Shown piece after piece: positions 21,340-31,107 of a stretch of DNA of 64,000 nucleotides. The notes under the pieces are model-generated. The model had not been told where the DNA came from. It ran no database searches and saw only the letters and a program-made list of their open reading frames with translations. Both the position numbers and the translations under genes were made by a program. Position 1 is the first letter of the stretch, and every line of letters starts with the position of its first letter. The stretch comes from Vibrio taketomensis (GTDB lineage: Bacteria; Pseudomonadota; Gammaproteobacteria; Enterobacterales; Vibrionaceae): assembly GCF_009938165.1 (NCBI RefSeq), contig NZ_AP019650.1:372001-436000 (forward strand), given 5' to 3'.

Positions 21340-22200
21340 ATGATGGATATTCTAGTTCTAGGTGCAACGGGTAACACTGGTTCTGAAGTGGTTCGCCAAC
21401 TTAAAGAAGCTGGCGAAACTTTTGGAGTAATGGCTCGCAACGCAAATGCAGCAGAGGCACTTTCTCTAAGTACAGAGCAAGTTCGCATTGGTAGCTTTGA
21501 CGATGTAGCATCAATGACTTCTGCACTAGCAGGTATCAAGAAAATCTACGTAGCGATGCCGGCGCACCCAGAAAACGTACAGTGGACAACGAACGTTATT
21601 GAAGCAGCAAAAGCGGCCGGCGTTGAGCATATCGTTAAACTCTCTGGTATGGGCGCAAAAGCGGATGCAGGTTCGGCAATCATTCGCACCCACGTAGTCA
21701 CTGATGATCTATTGAAAGCCTCTGGCATCACGTACACCATTGTTCAACCTAACTCGTTCTATCAAAACCTATATGGCAGCCTAGAAACGATCAACAGCAT
21801 AGGTAAGTTCTTCCTGCCTCTAGCTCAAGCAAAACAAAGCGTTATTGATATTCGGGATGTGGCTGCTGTCATCGTTGCTTCTCTTACCAAGTCAGGTCAC
21901 GAGAATCAAACGTATCTGATTTCCGGCCCAGAGGCGCTAACATTTGCAGAGCAAGCGGCAATCCTAAGTGAGGAAGCGAATAAAGAGATAGAGTATGTCG
22001 CGGTGCCACAAGAAGCAGCGGAAGCAGCAATGAAAGATGCGGGAATGAATGACTGGTTGGCTGAAAACCTAGCAGAGATCTTAGCGTGGTTTGGTGAAGG
22101 TCACTACACAGATGTGACGAATACCGTCGAGCAAGTGACAGGCAATAAACCGCGTACCTTCCGTGCATTCGCGAAAGAGTTTGCTCACGCAGTTAAATAG
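21340..22200 (+). CDS. NmrA-like NAD(P)-binding oxidoreductase
   Basis: The protein has about 286 residues with a Rossmann start, ILVLGATGNTGSEVVRQL (GxxGxxG). The rest resembles NmrA/QorB-type atypical short-chain dehydrogenases, with the YxxxK catalytic pair absent or weak (HIVKLSGMGAKAD, TYTIVQPNSFYQNL). GGGG at 21333-21336 favours ATG 21340 or 21343; a TTG further upstream is unlikely. It may be a quinone reductase or a redox sensor. Its divergent LysR neighbour suggests inducible expression. Confidence 0.85.
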   Translation: MMDILVLGATGNTGSEVVRQLKEAGETFGVMARNANAAEALSLSTEQVRIGSFDDVASMTSALAGIKKIYVAMPAHPENVQWTTNVIEAAKAAGVEHIVKLSGMGAKADAGSAIIRTHVVTDDLLKASGITYTIVQPNSFYQNLYGSLETINSIGKFFLPLAQAKQSVIDIRDVAAVIVASLTKSGHENQTYLISGPEALTFAEQAAILSEEANKEIEYVAVPQEAAEAAMKDAGMNDWLAENLAEILAWFGEGHYTDVTNTVEQVTGNKPRTFRAFAKEFAHAVK

Positions 22201-22248
22201 CGGCACTAAAAAACAACATCTCTTCTTTCACTGTTGGTATTTATAGTT

Positions 22249-22281
22249 TGAGGTAGCTGATTTCAATATTGGGCTACCTCA
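22249..22281 (+). terminator. possible terminator after the NmrA-like gene
   Basis: TGAGGTAGC and GCTACCTCA form a perfect 9-bp stem with a 15-nt loop. The following run is CT-rich rather than pure T. Confidence 0.5.
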
Positions 22282-22455
22282 GTCTCTCTCTGTTAGGGTA
22301 ACGTCCTCGCCTCTTTCTTAACTTCCTCTGATTCTAAATTGTACAGTTCACATTTTGCCCAATGAGTGGGTGTTTCTCGCGTTAAATATTGGCATTCAAA
22401 ACAGCAGGCTTGGTATAACAAATAAAACGACGATAAATCATGGAAGACAAAAGCA

Positions 22456-23921
22456 ATGCCGATTCATTTTCATCAACTGATTGCAAAGGAAAATAGCTCA
22501 ACGCTTCGTATCGATGACTGGTACATTGAAACAGGACAACCTTGGGGCATTTTTAGCTCAGAGGGGATATTGGCTCGATGCTTGGTGATTTGCTGTGCGG
22601 TGAAATTAAACCTGAGTCTGGCGAGCTAACAATAGAAAATCACCATATTGCCCAAGTCTCCCTATCTGAACAGCAGCGATTGCTAGAGCAGGAGATTGAA
22701 AAAGACGATACCGATTTTCTTGATCGTATTGATCATGGTAGTTCAGTGTATGAGTTAGTTTTTGAAATGAGTCAAGATGAAGGTTTGACACAAAATCTGA
22801 TAAGAGAACTCGATCTTTCTCATTTAGTAGAAACAGGATTTCGAGTACTTTCAACCGGAGAAACAAGGCGCGTAATGCTGGCACGGGCGCTTGCCGCAAA
22901 GCCTGATGTCGTGTTACTCGATAATCCATTTACAGGATTAGATGTAGAGCACCGAGCAGCATTAGCTTGTTATCTTCAAACGCTGTCTCAATCGGTACAG
23001 ATGTTGATTACCTTTTCGCGCGAATCCGATATGCCGGATTGGGTAGAGCAGATTGCTCTGTTTAATGGTGGTCAGCTCGACAGTACCATGGATAAACAAA
23101 ACTGGGATCAGCACCCAATCATCGCCCAGATCAAAGCTCAGTCGACGAAGCAAAGTGAAGAAATGATGGGCTTGGTTCGTCAGCATCAACACTCAACGCA
23201 GTTCGACAATCCAATCTTTGAGTTGAAAAACGGTAAAGTGGAATACATAGAGAAAACTATTTTTACGAATTTGAATTGGCGTATCGATAACGGTCAACAC
23301 TGGCAAGTTAAGGGGCCAAACGGCTGTGGTAAGAGTACCTTATTAGGGCTGATATTTGGTGACCACCCACAATGCTACAGTAACGATATCCAAATTTTTG
23401 GCAAAAAACGCGGCAGTGGCGAAACGATATGGGAAATTAAGCAACATATCGGCATGGTCTCGTCAGCTTTGCATCTTCAATATCGTGTAAATTGTCGCGC
23501 TTGATGTGATTTTGTCGGGCTTTATGACTCCATTGGTCTTTATTCTCAACCGAGCAAGAAGCAAATTCAAATTGCCAAAGAATGGTTAACGATTCTGCAT
23601 ATGAGGCAGTATGAAGCAACTTCGTTTAAACAATTGGAATATGGTCAGCAGCGCTTACTATTGATTGCCAGAGCGATTGTGAAACAGCCGACATTGTTGA
23701 TTTTGGATGAACCTTATCAAGGCTTGGATTATCTTGGGCGAATGCTGGTAAAAAATACCCTAGAGCTGATTGCCAAAGAAAATCTAAGCCAACTTCTCTA
23801 CGTTTCACACTATCAAGAAGATGACTTGGACAGCATTCAAAATTATCTTGAGTTCCAATTTGATCAAGAAGCGCAGTGCTACAAAGGGATAGTGACAAAA
23901 TCGGCTAGCTATAAGGCTTAA
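22456..23921 (+). pseudogene. modF: ModF-like double ABC ATPase, frameshifted as sequenced
   Basis: Corrected for indels this is about 488 residues, the usual ModF length, with two ABC domains. Domain 2 is standard: WQVKGPNGCGKSTLLGLI, RGSGETIWEIKQHIG, LEYGQQRLLLIARAI and LLILDEPYQGLD. Domain 1 keeps the signature LSTGETRRVMLARAL but has EGDIGSML at the Walker A site and LLDNPF at Walker B. Frame changes lie near 22562 (four G where five restore frame), near 23500, and near 23522 (three T where four restore frame). ModF proteins are associated with molybdenum metabolism in E. coli. It converges with lysW across a long palindrome. Confidence 0.8.
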
Positions 23922-23953
23922 TCAGATTGTGAGCGTTAAATGTTACATGGCTT

Positions 23954-23993
23954 AAATACACATCAAGCGCCTTAAGGCGCTTGATGTGTATTT
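23954..23993. terminator. 40-bp perfect palindrome, bidirectional terminator
   Basis: A perfect inverted repeat centred on CTTAAG at 23971-23976, flanked by A-rich and T-rich ends, lies between the convergent modF and lysW. It serves as a terminator for both strands. Confidence 0.85.
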
Positions 23994-24009
23994 GATGTTT
24001 TTAACAGAA

Positions 24010-25590
24010 TTACGCTTTAGCCATTTGCACAACCGATTGGTTTTTACGCATGGCGTATAAGCAGAACATTAGGAACCAAGCACCGCTTACGGCCATACCG
24101 ATCATTGCTGAATGGGTATAACCAATCGCTACGTAACCGAGTAGGGCACCAAATGCTACGGAGGTTGCGTAAGGAAGCTGTGTTAAAACGTGGTCCATAT
24201 GGTGACAACCTGCACCAGTTGCAGACAAAATACTGGTGCTTGAGATTGGTGAGCTGTGGTCACCAAATACCGCGCCGGCCAGTACTGCTGCCAGCATAGG
24301 GAGTAGCATTTGAATATCACTTGCTGCAGCGATATCGCCCGCAAGCGGAAGCATGATGCCGAATGTGCCCCAGCTAGTACCAGTGGCAAATGCCATCGCA
24401 CAAGAAAGAACGAAGATTACTGCAGGGAGCATTTCAACTGGAATGTTACCGTTTGCCATCGAAGCTAGGTATAGACCGGTTTTCATATCACGTACTACCG
24501 CACCGATAGTCCATGCAAAGAATAGAATCACAATCGCAGGCATCATGGCGCTGATACCTTGCGGTGCAGCTTGTAGCCAAGTTTTTGCGCTAAGTTTTAG
24601 ACGCAATGCAAGAGCAATGGAAACCACTAAACTACACAATGCGCCGTATACGAGTGATGAGCCAACGTTAGTATTCTCAAATGAGCCGATAACGCTAAAT
24701 GGTAAGCCTTTCTCTGTTAGCACGGCCGCACCCGATTCAATCATGAAATAGACGGTCGCAAGCGTTAGCGTCAGGATAGGCAACACCATGTCAATCATGC
24801 CGCCATTGCTGTTTTCTGGTGTTTCAATATCAAGCCCTGTAGGGCGGCCGCGAGATTCATCCCACAATTTCCCGTCTAGTGCCCAGTCTTCGTGCTTACG
24901 CATTGGACCGATATCGAGTTGGAATGCAATCACACAAAGTACCATCACCAAAGTGAACACCGCGTAAAGGTTCATTGGGATCATTTCAACAAAGGCAGAA
25001 ATCGGGCTTTGGTCAGTCACGTGATGCGCAGCCATGATGCCGCCGATCAAGGCGATGATGTAAGCACCCCAAGACGAAATTGGCATCAACACACACACAG
25101 GTGCCGCGGTTGAGTCCAAAAGGTAAGCCAATTTCGCGCGAGAAATTTGGAAACGGTCGGTTACCGGGCGGCAAATCGCCCCCACTGACAGGCTATGGAA
25201 AAAGTCATCGATAAAGAAGATAAATACCATCAGACCAGTTAGAGATTTAGCGCTGCGGCGATCTTTACAGCGTACTGCTGCCCAATCAGCAAAGGCTTGA
25301 GTTGCACCAGATACGCTCATTAAGCTGATCAATGCGCCCAGCAGCAACATGAAGATGATCATGTTGGCGTTTTCGCTGTTCAATGCACCATCGGCCCAAA
25401 CCAAGTTCAATACTTTATCGAACAGGTAATGCGCGGTTTCAAGTGGGGAGAAGTGGTTTAGCATTAATGCACCAGCCACGATACCCGCGCCAAGTGATAG
25501 CAACACGCGACGTGTCGTCACTGCTAGAATCACCGCCAAAACCGGCGGTATAACAGACATTAAAGAGTCTGAAAAATTTATGAGGTTCAT
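24010..25590 (-). CDS. lysW: lysine transporter LysW, NhaC-family
   Basis: This is a polytopic membrane protein of 526 residues with about 11-12 hydrophobic segments. It has the NhaC/YfbS type motif FIDDFFHSLSVGAICRPVTD and a late motif FGDHSSPISSTSILSATGAGC. Start 25590 (MNLINFSD) is preferred over an upstream Met at 25665, which would add a poor N-terminus. NhaC-superfamily genes behind lysine riboswitches are known as LysW, predicted lysine transporters. The riboswitch at 25683-25850 directly upstream makes a lysine transporter far more likely than a Na+/H+ antiporter. Confidence 0.85.
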   Translation of the reverse strand: MNLINFSDSLMSVIPPVLAVILAVTTRRVLLSLGAGIVAGALMLNHFSPLETAHYLFDKVLNLVWADGALNSENANMIIFMLLLGALISLMSVSGATQAFADWAAVRCKDRRSAKSLTGLMVFIFFIDDFFHSLSVGAICRPVTDRFQISRAKLAYLLDSTAAPVCVLMPISSWGAYIIALIGGIMAAHHVTDQSPISAFVEMIPMNLYAVFTLVMVLCVIAFQLDIGPMRKHEDWALDGKLWDESRGRPTGLDIETPENSNGGMIDMVLPILTLTLATVYFMIESGAAVLTEKGLPFSVIGSFENTNVGSSLVYGALCSLVVSIALALRLKLSAKTWLQAAPQGISAMMPAIVILFFAWTIGAVVRDMKTGLYLASMANGNIPVEMLPAVIFVLSCAMAFATGTSWGTFGIMLPLAGDIAAASDIQMLLPMLAAVLAGAVFGDHSSPISSTSILSATGAGCHHMDHVLTQLPYATSVAFGALLGYVAIGYTHSAMIGMAVSGAWFLMFCLYAMRKNQSVVQMAKA

Positions 25591-25649
25591 AATCTCTACA
25601 CCTACTGCAATAAGGTGGAGATCTACCGAAAAGAGGTGTAACGAAGACG

Positions 25650-25690
25650 TCTGAAGGAATGACAAAACACTTGTTACCCCTTCAGGTAGC
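25650..25690 (-). terminator. possible expression-platform hairpin of the lysine riboswitch
   Basis: On the minus strand CTGAAGG and CCTTCAG can pair just after the aptamer and before the lysW start. The pairing may compete with the aptamer base stem. Structure was judged by eye only. Confidence 0.35.
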
Positions 25691-25850
25691 GCTCCATAGG
25701 AATTAATACTATGGCAGTTCTGTGCCTATTCGACACAGACCCAGCCACTTGGTTTGATGGCTCAAGTGACTTCGGCGCTGACTCCTTTCTCCGGCATCAT
25801 CGGGATCATCCTCCGCTCGGTTACTGATAGGCAGCGCGCCTCTACTGATT
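25683..25850 (-). ncRNA. lysine riboswitch (L box) upstream of lysW
   Basis: On the minus strand the core elements appear in order: AGAGGCGCGCTGCC, then AGTAACC, GGAGAAAGGAGTC, AGCGCCGAAG, then GGCTGGGTCTG, GAACTGCC and a closing GGAGCGCTACC. This order and the invariant AGAGG, GCCGAAG and GGGTCTG segments match the lysine-responsive aptamer. The base stem GTAG/CTAC closes it. It lies about 95 nt before the lysW start. Confidence 0.9.
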
Positions 25851-26148
25851 AAGGGTTTGCTGCGCAATGATAACAGCCGAGCAGCGCAAAACAAGTATTA
25901 AATCGTGCCAATTTCATAACTGTTCGTATATCAATCTATTGTTGCGTACATTGAACATTTAACTTTATGTGAATATAGGGTCGCTACAAATCACTGAAGC
26001 CAAATGTTAACAAACTGAACGCTACCGCAAGAGAACCATAAAGCCTTTGTGGCTCTGTATCCAATCCACTTCGCTCTGTTTGACCTGACAAATGGTGTGA
26101 GGATTAGTGTAAACTCCCCTCATCATCTACCAATCGTGAACCGCTAGT

Positions 26149-26961
26149 TTGTACCCAGAAGAAAATCGAGTAAGAAAAGCCAGACGTATTGAAAGCGTCA
26201 TGAATTCTGCACTGTGGCATTTAGGTCAAAAAGATCTCACTGAAAGTGAATTGCTGGCTAAGTTGAGAGTCAAAACTGACAACGAAGAGTGGATTACTGA
26301 CACGATAGAAAAACTACGCGATTTTGGTTATCTGAAATCTGACAAGCAGTTTGCTGAGCAGTTTGCTGAACGTTCGTTTTTTGGCGAATATGGCAGCGAA
26401 TATATTCGTGACAAGTTGAAAAAGAAAGGAATCGAAGAAGCGCTGATTGATGATGCCATTCACAAGGTAAAAGCGCAGCTTAATATTGATGAGCAAGCGA
26501 TGCTCAATGAACGCATTAACAACTATTACCAAGAGTTTACGATGAGTAAGGAAAAGCTCATCACAACGCTGCAAAAGCGAGGTTTTAGTTATGCTCAAGT
26601 GAATCAGGCGATAAAGCAGCATGCTTGCAGCGAACAACTCAAAACCAACCTTGAAATCAAGGCTGAAAAAGCGGATCTTGAAAAAGAAGTATTGAAATAT
26701 GCTCGCAAAGGCAAAGGGTTGACGGTCATTCGGCAAGAATTGCGTCAACGTAAAATTGATATTACGGAACTTGATGCGTTAGTAGAACGGTTGATAAACC
26801 GCGAGCAGCTCGATTTCTATTCATCTTGTCTAGGACAACTCAGTAAAAAATCCTACGACCTATCCGTTCATAACGAGCGCAGTAAAGCTTATGCGATGTT
26901 AAGTCGAAAAGGTTTTTCTTCAGATGAGATTAGGTTTGCGATGGATGAGTTAACGCAATAA
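26149..26961 (+). CDS. RecX-like protein
   Basis: The 270-residue all-helical protein has repeated three-helix modules (AKLRVKTDNEEWITDTIEKLRDFGYLKSDKQFAEQF, then a second such unit) typical of RecX, which modulates RecA filaments. It is longer than E. coli RecX (166 aa) and closer in length to long Gram-positive forms. The start at 26149 is TTG; ATG at 26200 (MNSALWHLG) is a plausible shorter start. No recA is adjacent, so this may be a second RecX paralogue. Confidence 0.75.
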   Translation: MYPEENRVRKARRIESVMNSALWHLGQKDLTESELLAKLRVKTDNEEWITDTIEKLRDFGYLKSDKQFAEQFAERSFFGEYGSEYIRDKLKKKGIEEALIDDAIHKVKAQLNIDEQAMLNERINNYYQEFTMSKEKLITTLQKRGFSYAQVNQAIKQHACSEQLKTNLEIKAEKADLEKEVLKYARKGKGLTVIRQELRQRKIDITELDALVERLINREQLDFYSSCLGQLSKKSYDLSVHNERSKAYAMLSRKGFSSDEIRFAMDELTQ

Positions 26962-27021
26962 AGAACTAAAACTGGATTATAACGGATTACGTTGAATCGT
27001 CGTTGGTTAGAGGTACTCAAA

Positions 27022-27531
27022 ATGAAAGTGGTATGTGAAACAGAGAGATTAATCGTCAGGCAGTTCGAATACAGTGACGCCGAATTCATTGTGCAATTAC
27101 TTAATGAAGAATCGTTTATTCGTTATATCGCGGATAAAAATGTCCGCACTATCGAAGATGCGTGCAATTATTTAACTCAAGGGCCGATGGCAAGCTATGA
27201 CATGTATGGTTTCGGCTTGAGTATGGTCTGCCTTAAAGAAACCCAAACACCGATTGGTATGTGTGGCGTGCTAAAACGCCCGGAGTTGGATCTCCCTGAT
27301 TTAGGTTATGCGTTTCTATCGCAATACACGGGGCAGGGTTATGCGAGTGAAGCGGCTATTGGTGTGCTTAATCATACGCTTATAACGTATTCACTTGATT
27401 CGGTCTTGGCTGTGACGTTACCTGCAAACACTCGATCTAACCGATTGTTAAGCCGCGTTGGTTTTTCTATCAAAGGCGACGTGATGTTGTATGGCTCCCC
27501 GAACACACTTTACGAGTTTCTTCCCAAGTAA
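27022..27531 (+). CDS. GNAT-family N-acetyltransferase (RimJ/RimL type)
   Basis: This 169-residue single GNAT domain begins MKVVCETERLIVRQF, the usual RimJ/RimL opening. The acetyl-CoA loop lies around YTGQGYASEA and the late motif is NTRSNRLLSRVGF. GAGG lies upstream of ATG 27022; a TTG start at 26992 is less likely. It probably acetylates a ribosomal protein N-terminus or a small substrate; which one is not determinable. Confidence 0.9.
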   Translation: MKVVCETERLIVRQFEYSDAEFIVQLLNEESFIRYIADKNVRTIEDACNYLTQGPMASYDMYGFGLSMVCLKETQTPIGMCGVLKRPELDLPDLGYAFLSQYTGQGYASEAAIGVLNHTLITYSLDSVLAVTLPANTRSNRLLSRVGFSIKGDVMLYGSPNTLYEFLPK

Positions 27532-27709
27532 CGTCAAGGAAAGGGATTTATCGTCGTCGCTGTGATTCGTCATGGTGCGGTAGACACAATACGAAAGTAG
27601 CGAGTTTTATGCGGCTAGATCGCAAATCGCGAGCAGACTTCAATGCATTGCTACTAGCCTCGCTAAGATAGTTTGAGTGATGCATCGATTAAAGTGAGAA
27701 CAGAAAAGG

Positions 27710-28579
27710 ATGTTGTTTTTACACTTTCCCTCAAGAATAGAGATAGTAGCAATAGTACTTGTTTTATTTCATCTGAGCGGCTGCAGTGCAAGCTCGATGC
27801 AAAAGCAAAGTGGGGTCGATTATTTTAGTGAGGAAGCAGTACGAGAATTGGTCCTGGCTGCGGAAAGAGGCGATGTGGATAAAATTGACTATCTCATCAA
27901 CCAGCAAGGGATTGATGCAAACTCGACTGGTGTTGGCGGAACAACGCCTTTAGCTTGGGCTCTCTCATCACAAAATTACCAAGGCGCTGAAGCATTGTTG
28001 AAGTTTGGCGCGGATCCAAACCAGCAGTTTGAAAAAGGGTATACCCCAATGTGGTTTGCTGCTGGTGGTGAAAATTCGGCACTACTTGAATTATTACTCC
28101 AATACGATGGCAATCCGGACCAATGGAAAGGGACGAGTAACTTGCTAATGCTTGCGGTGCGCCACGAGCGAATGGATAACTATGAATTATTGCTTGAGTA
28201 CGGTGCCGATATTAATAGTCATGACTATTTGAGCAATAGTGTTGCTACCTATTCTGTTTATCGAGAGCGATATGACATTTTGCATCGAGTTCTGCTAGAC
28301 GGGTATTCATACAATTTAACGGACCTGGCACAACTGGTTGAGCGAGCGTCGAAAGTAATTCCACAAAATCAAACCAAATGGGTGACTACGGTTAGAGCAG
28401 AATTACAGTTGCAGGGTGTTGACTATCCGTTGCTACCAACCCCAAAGGCGGAACCGATTAGATTGACTGAGGATGTGCGTAAAAAATTAGAACGCTGGGA
28501 GAAAGAGGGAAAATTACCGCCCAATTCAAAGGGTGCAGCACTGTTAAAGCAAGATCGAGCAATAAGCGACGCACCTTAA
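27710..28579 (+). CDS. ankyrin-repeat lipoprotein
   Basis: A signal peptide ends in lipobox LSGC (Cys25), so the mature protein is probably anchored to a membrane. Ankyrin repeats follow at about residues 45-190 (DANSTGVGGTTPLAWAL, QGAEALLKFGADPNQ, MDNYELLLEYGADINS). The C-terminal 90 residues are charged. An AAAAGG lies very close to the start codon. Ankyrin lipoproteins are common in Vibrio, with mostly unknown partners. No operon partner is adjacent. Confidence 0.85.
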   Translation: MLFLHFPSRIEIVAIVLVLFHLSGCSASSMQKQSGVDYFSEEAVRELVLAAERGDVDKIDYLINQQGIDANSTGVGGTTPLAWALSSQNYQGAEALLKFGADPNQQFEKGYTPMWFAAGGENSALLELLLQYDGNPDQWKGTSNLLMLAVRHERMDNYELLLEYGADINSHDYLSNSVATYSVYRERYDILHRVLLDGYSYNLTDLAQLVERASKVIPQNQTKWVTTVRAELQLQGVDYPLLPTPKAEPIRLTEDVRKKLERWEKEGKLPPNSKGAALLKQDRAISDAP

Positions 28580-29371
28580 ATACAAAACGCCGATTATTGA
28601 CGCGATTTTAGTCGATACAGACTGTAGGATTTTTCTTACTGCATCAAATTTATTCTTTCAAAAATGACCCATTCCATCAATTTAATGGTCTGTATAGATT
28701 TTATATAAAGTGAATTATTTGTAATTCAAAACTCATATAATGCAATAACTTACTTTAACTTGTAAAAGATGTTTCATGGTGTGCGATGCTTGTCTTTTGT
28801 TGTTTTGATAAATGAAATTGATCGATCGTTTGTTGTTATGATGTCGACAATGCTTATTTATTAGAATCTTAATTTGTAACGTGTAAGTTGTGCAGTTGTG
28901 ATGTTCATTCCAAATAAGTGGTGTATTCACTTGGATACCGATGAATTCTTATTTTTCATATAAATTAAACTTTTATAATCGGTATTCGACCATTTAATCT
29001 TGGTAATATGAAAACAAAATATCTAGCTTTCGAAGAGGTTTGTATTTAATAGCATTAGCTAATGTTGTTTGATGCTTGAATCTAATCAAGAGAATTTAGT
29101 TATTCTCTCTTCGTAATAACGATCAATCAGTAAAATTATTAAATCGCCAACTCATTGTTAGCGAAGGGTTTGCACATCTTAGTAATGTTAAAACACAATC
29201 GTTTAATAAAATGTCATTGTAATATTAGTGTCATAAAAATACGTAGGGTATTGATGGGCACGGTTGTATTTATGCTTTGTAAAGAGGAGTTCTAATTGTC
29301 AGCCAAGTATTGGTTGAATTGGACTTAAGGGGGATATATGGAATTATTTGTAGCTAAGGAGTCGAAAAGTA
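28580..29371. other. AT-rich intergenic region, 792 bp, no gene seen
   Basis: There are no coding frames with ribosome sites on either strand beyond short chance ones. The only possible signal is AAGGAG at 29356-29361 serving the downstream EAL gene. Confidence 0.6.
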
Positions 29372-30979
29372 ATGTGTAAAGAACATAAGATGATACTTAT
29401 CATTATGTTTTTATTAGCCATTCCATGTTTGGCTGTGCTTTACTATGAAGAAAGCAATGTACTAACGATGCTCGAAGATAGCTTTGTACTATATACGCTA
29501 CTTATCGCGCTTATTGCTTCTATCACCCTTGGCTTTTATGTTTCATATCGTCCAGTTACTCAGGTTACTGAGCGAATCAACGCCATGCTTCTCTCTGCAA
29601 ATATTTCTGATTTTAAACCACTCGCCATTAGAACGAGTTCTTCAAACATCATTGCTCTTATCTCCTCAATTAATGATTTGATGGCACGATATGTAGCTGA
29701 AATAGAATCTATTACCGATCAAAGCTACAGAGACCGTACTACATATTTACCGAATAAGTTGTGGCTTAATGAGCGTTGCGAACATGTGAGATTTGGCGCG
29801 TTATTATTGATACAGGTAGAATCAGTGAATAATATCGCTGAAAGTCTCAAATTCGATGAATATGAGGACTTTATGCGCGCTATCTCCAGTGCGTTATCCA
29901 ACACACTAGAGCAAAGCGTGGTAATTGCTCGCGTGGATTCCGATAAATACGCCCTAGGACTCGAAGATGAGCGCAATATCGAATCTGTTATTCGTCAAAT
30001 TTTAACCTTAGAAAACGTCACATTTGATATTTGTTCACATGCGATTTCTGTGGAATTTTTGTTTGGTATATCCTCCGCGTGTGAAGGTGAGAAATCGAAG
30101 GCGAGTACCTTGCTGGATGACGCGAAGTTGGGACTGTATGAAGCCCGAAGAAGCAACATTAAACAGGCACATTTCGACAGCTCAATGCGTTTGAATAACA
30201 GCGAGAAGATTAGGGCTTACAACAAGCTAAAACAAGCGGTTAAAAACGACGAATTTATTCCATATTTCCAACCAATTATCGATTTAACCAGCGGTGCGAT
30301 TACTGGTGTAGAGGCGCTTGCCAGATGGAATGATCCTGAAAGAGGTATTGTTGGGCCTTATGCATTTATTGAGCTCGCTGAAGATACAGGCTTGATAGAT
30401 GCTATTGGATTATCAATTTTCAAGAAATCACTGCGTTGGTATCAATGCAATCAACACCAACTACCCAGTACTTTCTGTATTCACGTTAATATCTCGATTC
30501 GACAGTTGATGAGTAGCAACTTTGTCGAGGAAATAAAACAACTCATGAACGATGTTGGATATTCTCATCGCAATTTGTGTTTTGAATTTACTGAATCCAT
30601 CTATATGGAATCGAAACAAGTCATTGATAATTTAGTTGGCTTAAGAGAACTTGGCATCAGTTTTGCGATTGATGATTTTGGTACAGGATATTCATCGTTT
30701 TCATACCTGAGAGATCTCGACTTCTCGAGCTTGAAAATCGATAAGTCATTTGTTAGTGATGATAACGTAGAAATACTCAAGGCGATGATAAAGGTTGGTC
30801 GCTCGTTAGGTTGTGAAGTGATTGCTGAAGGTGTAGAAACGGCAGAACAATGCGCGCTTCTTCGCAAGCTTAAATGTCCGATGGTACAAGGCTACCTGTT
30901 TAGTAAACCGTTACCTGAAGAAGAGTTTACGGAGTTTATGCTGCACAACAATGAACAAAGCATGCTTAGCTTGTGCTGA
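29372..30979 (+). CDS. membrane protein with degenerate GGDEF and EAL domain (c-di-GMP phosphodiesterase)
   Basis: Two hydrophobic segments occupy residues about 6-25 and 36-56. A HAMP-like stretch and a GGDEF-like domain follow at about 115-270; its signature position reads VDSDKYALGL instead of GGDEF, so it should lack cyclase activity. The C-terminal EAL domain (about 285-525) carries GVEALARW, HVNISIRQL, CFEFTES, DDFGTGYSS, KIDKSFV and AEGVE, the catalytic residues of an active c-di-GMP phosphodiesterase. The ATG at 29372 has AAGGAG about 11 nt upstream. It is a single-gene unit. Confidence 0.9.
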   Translation: MCKEHKMILIIMFLLAIPCLAVLYYEESNVLTMLEDSFVLYTLLIALIASITLGFYVSYRPVTQVTERINAMLLSANISDFKPLAIRTSSSNIIALISSINDLMARYVAEIESITDQSYRDRTTYLPNKLWLNERCEHVRFGALLLIQVESVNNIAESLKFDEYEDFMRAISSALSNTLEQSVVIARVDSDKYALGLEDERNIESVIRQILTLENVTFDICSHAISVEFLFGISSACEGEKSKASTLLDDAKLGLYEARRSNIKQAHFDSSMRLNNSEKIRAYNKLKQAVKNDEFIPYFQPIIDLTSGAITGVEALARWNDPERGIVGPYAFIELAEDTGLIDAIGLSIFKKSLRWYQCNQHQLPSTFCIHVNISIRQLMSSNFVEEIKQLMNDVGYSHRNLCFEFTESIYMESKQVIDNLVGLRELGISFAIDDFGTGYSSFSYLRDLDFSSLKIDKSFVSDDNVEILKAMIKVGRSLGCEVIAEGVETAEQCALLRKLKCPMVQGYLFSKPLPEEEFTEFMLHNNEQSMLSLC

Positions 30980-31107
30980 TCGTTAACGTGACAGTTACCT
31001 AAGTGTTCATCAATTTTGTGATTTGAGATAGGGCTGACCGGACATATGTCCTATCGGCAAATTTACCTTGAAATTAGGATTGGTCGACTTAACTTTAAGG
31101 TGCCTAA

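Noticed and set aside
28733..28930. 65-residue minus-strand frame in the 28.6-29.4 kb gap
   Set aside because: AT-rich low-complexity translation with no ribosome site; likely chance.
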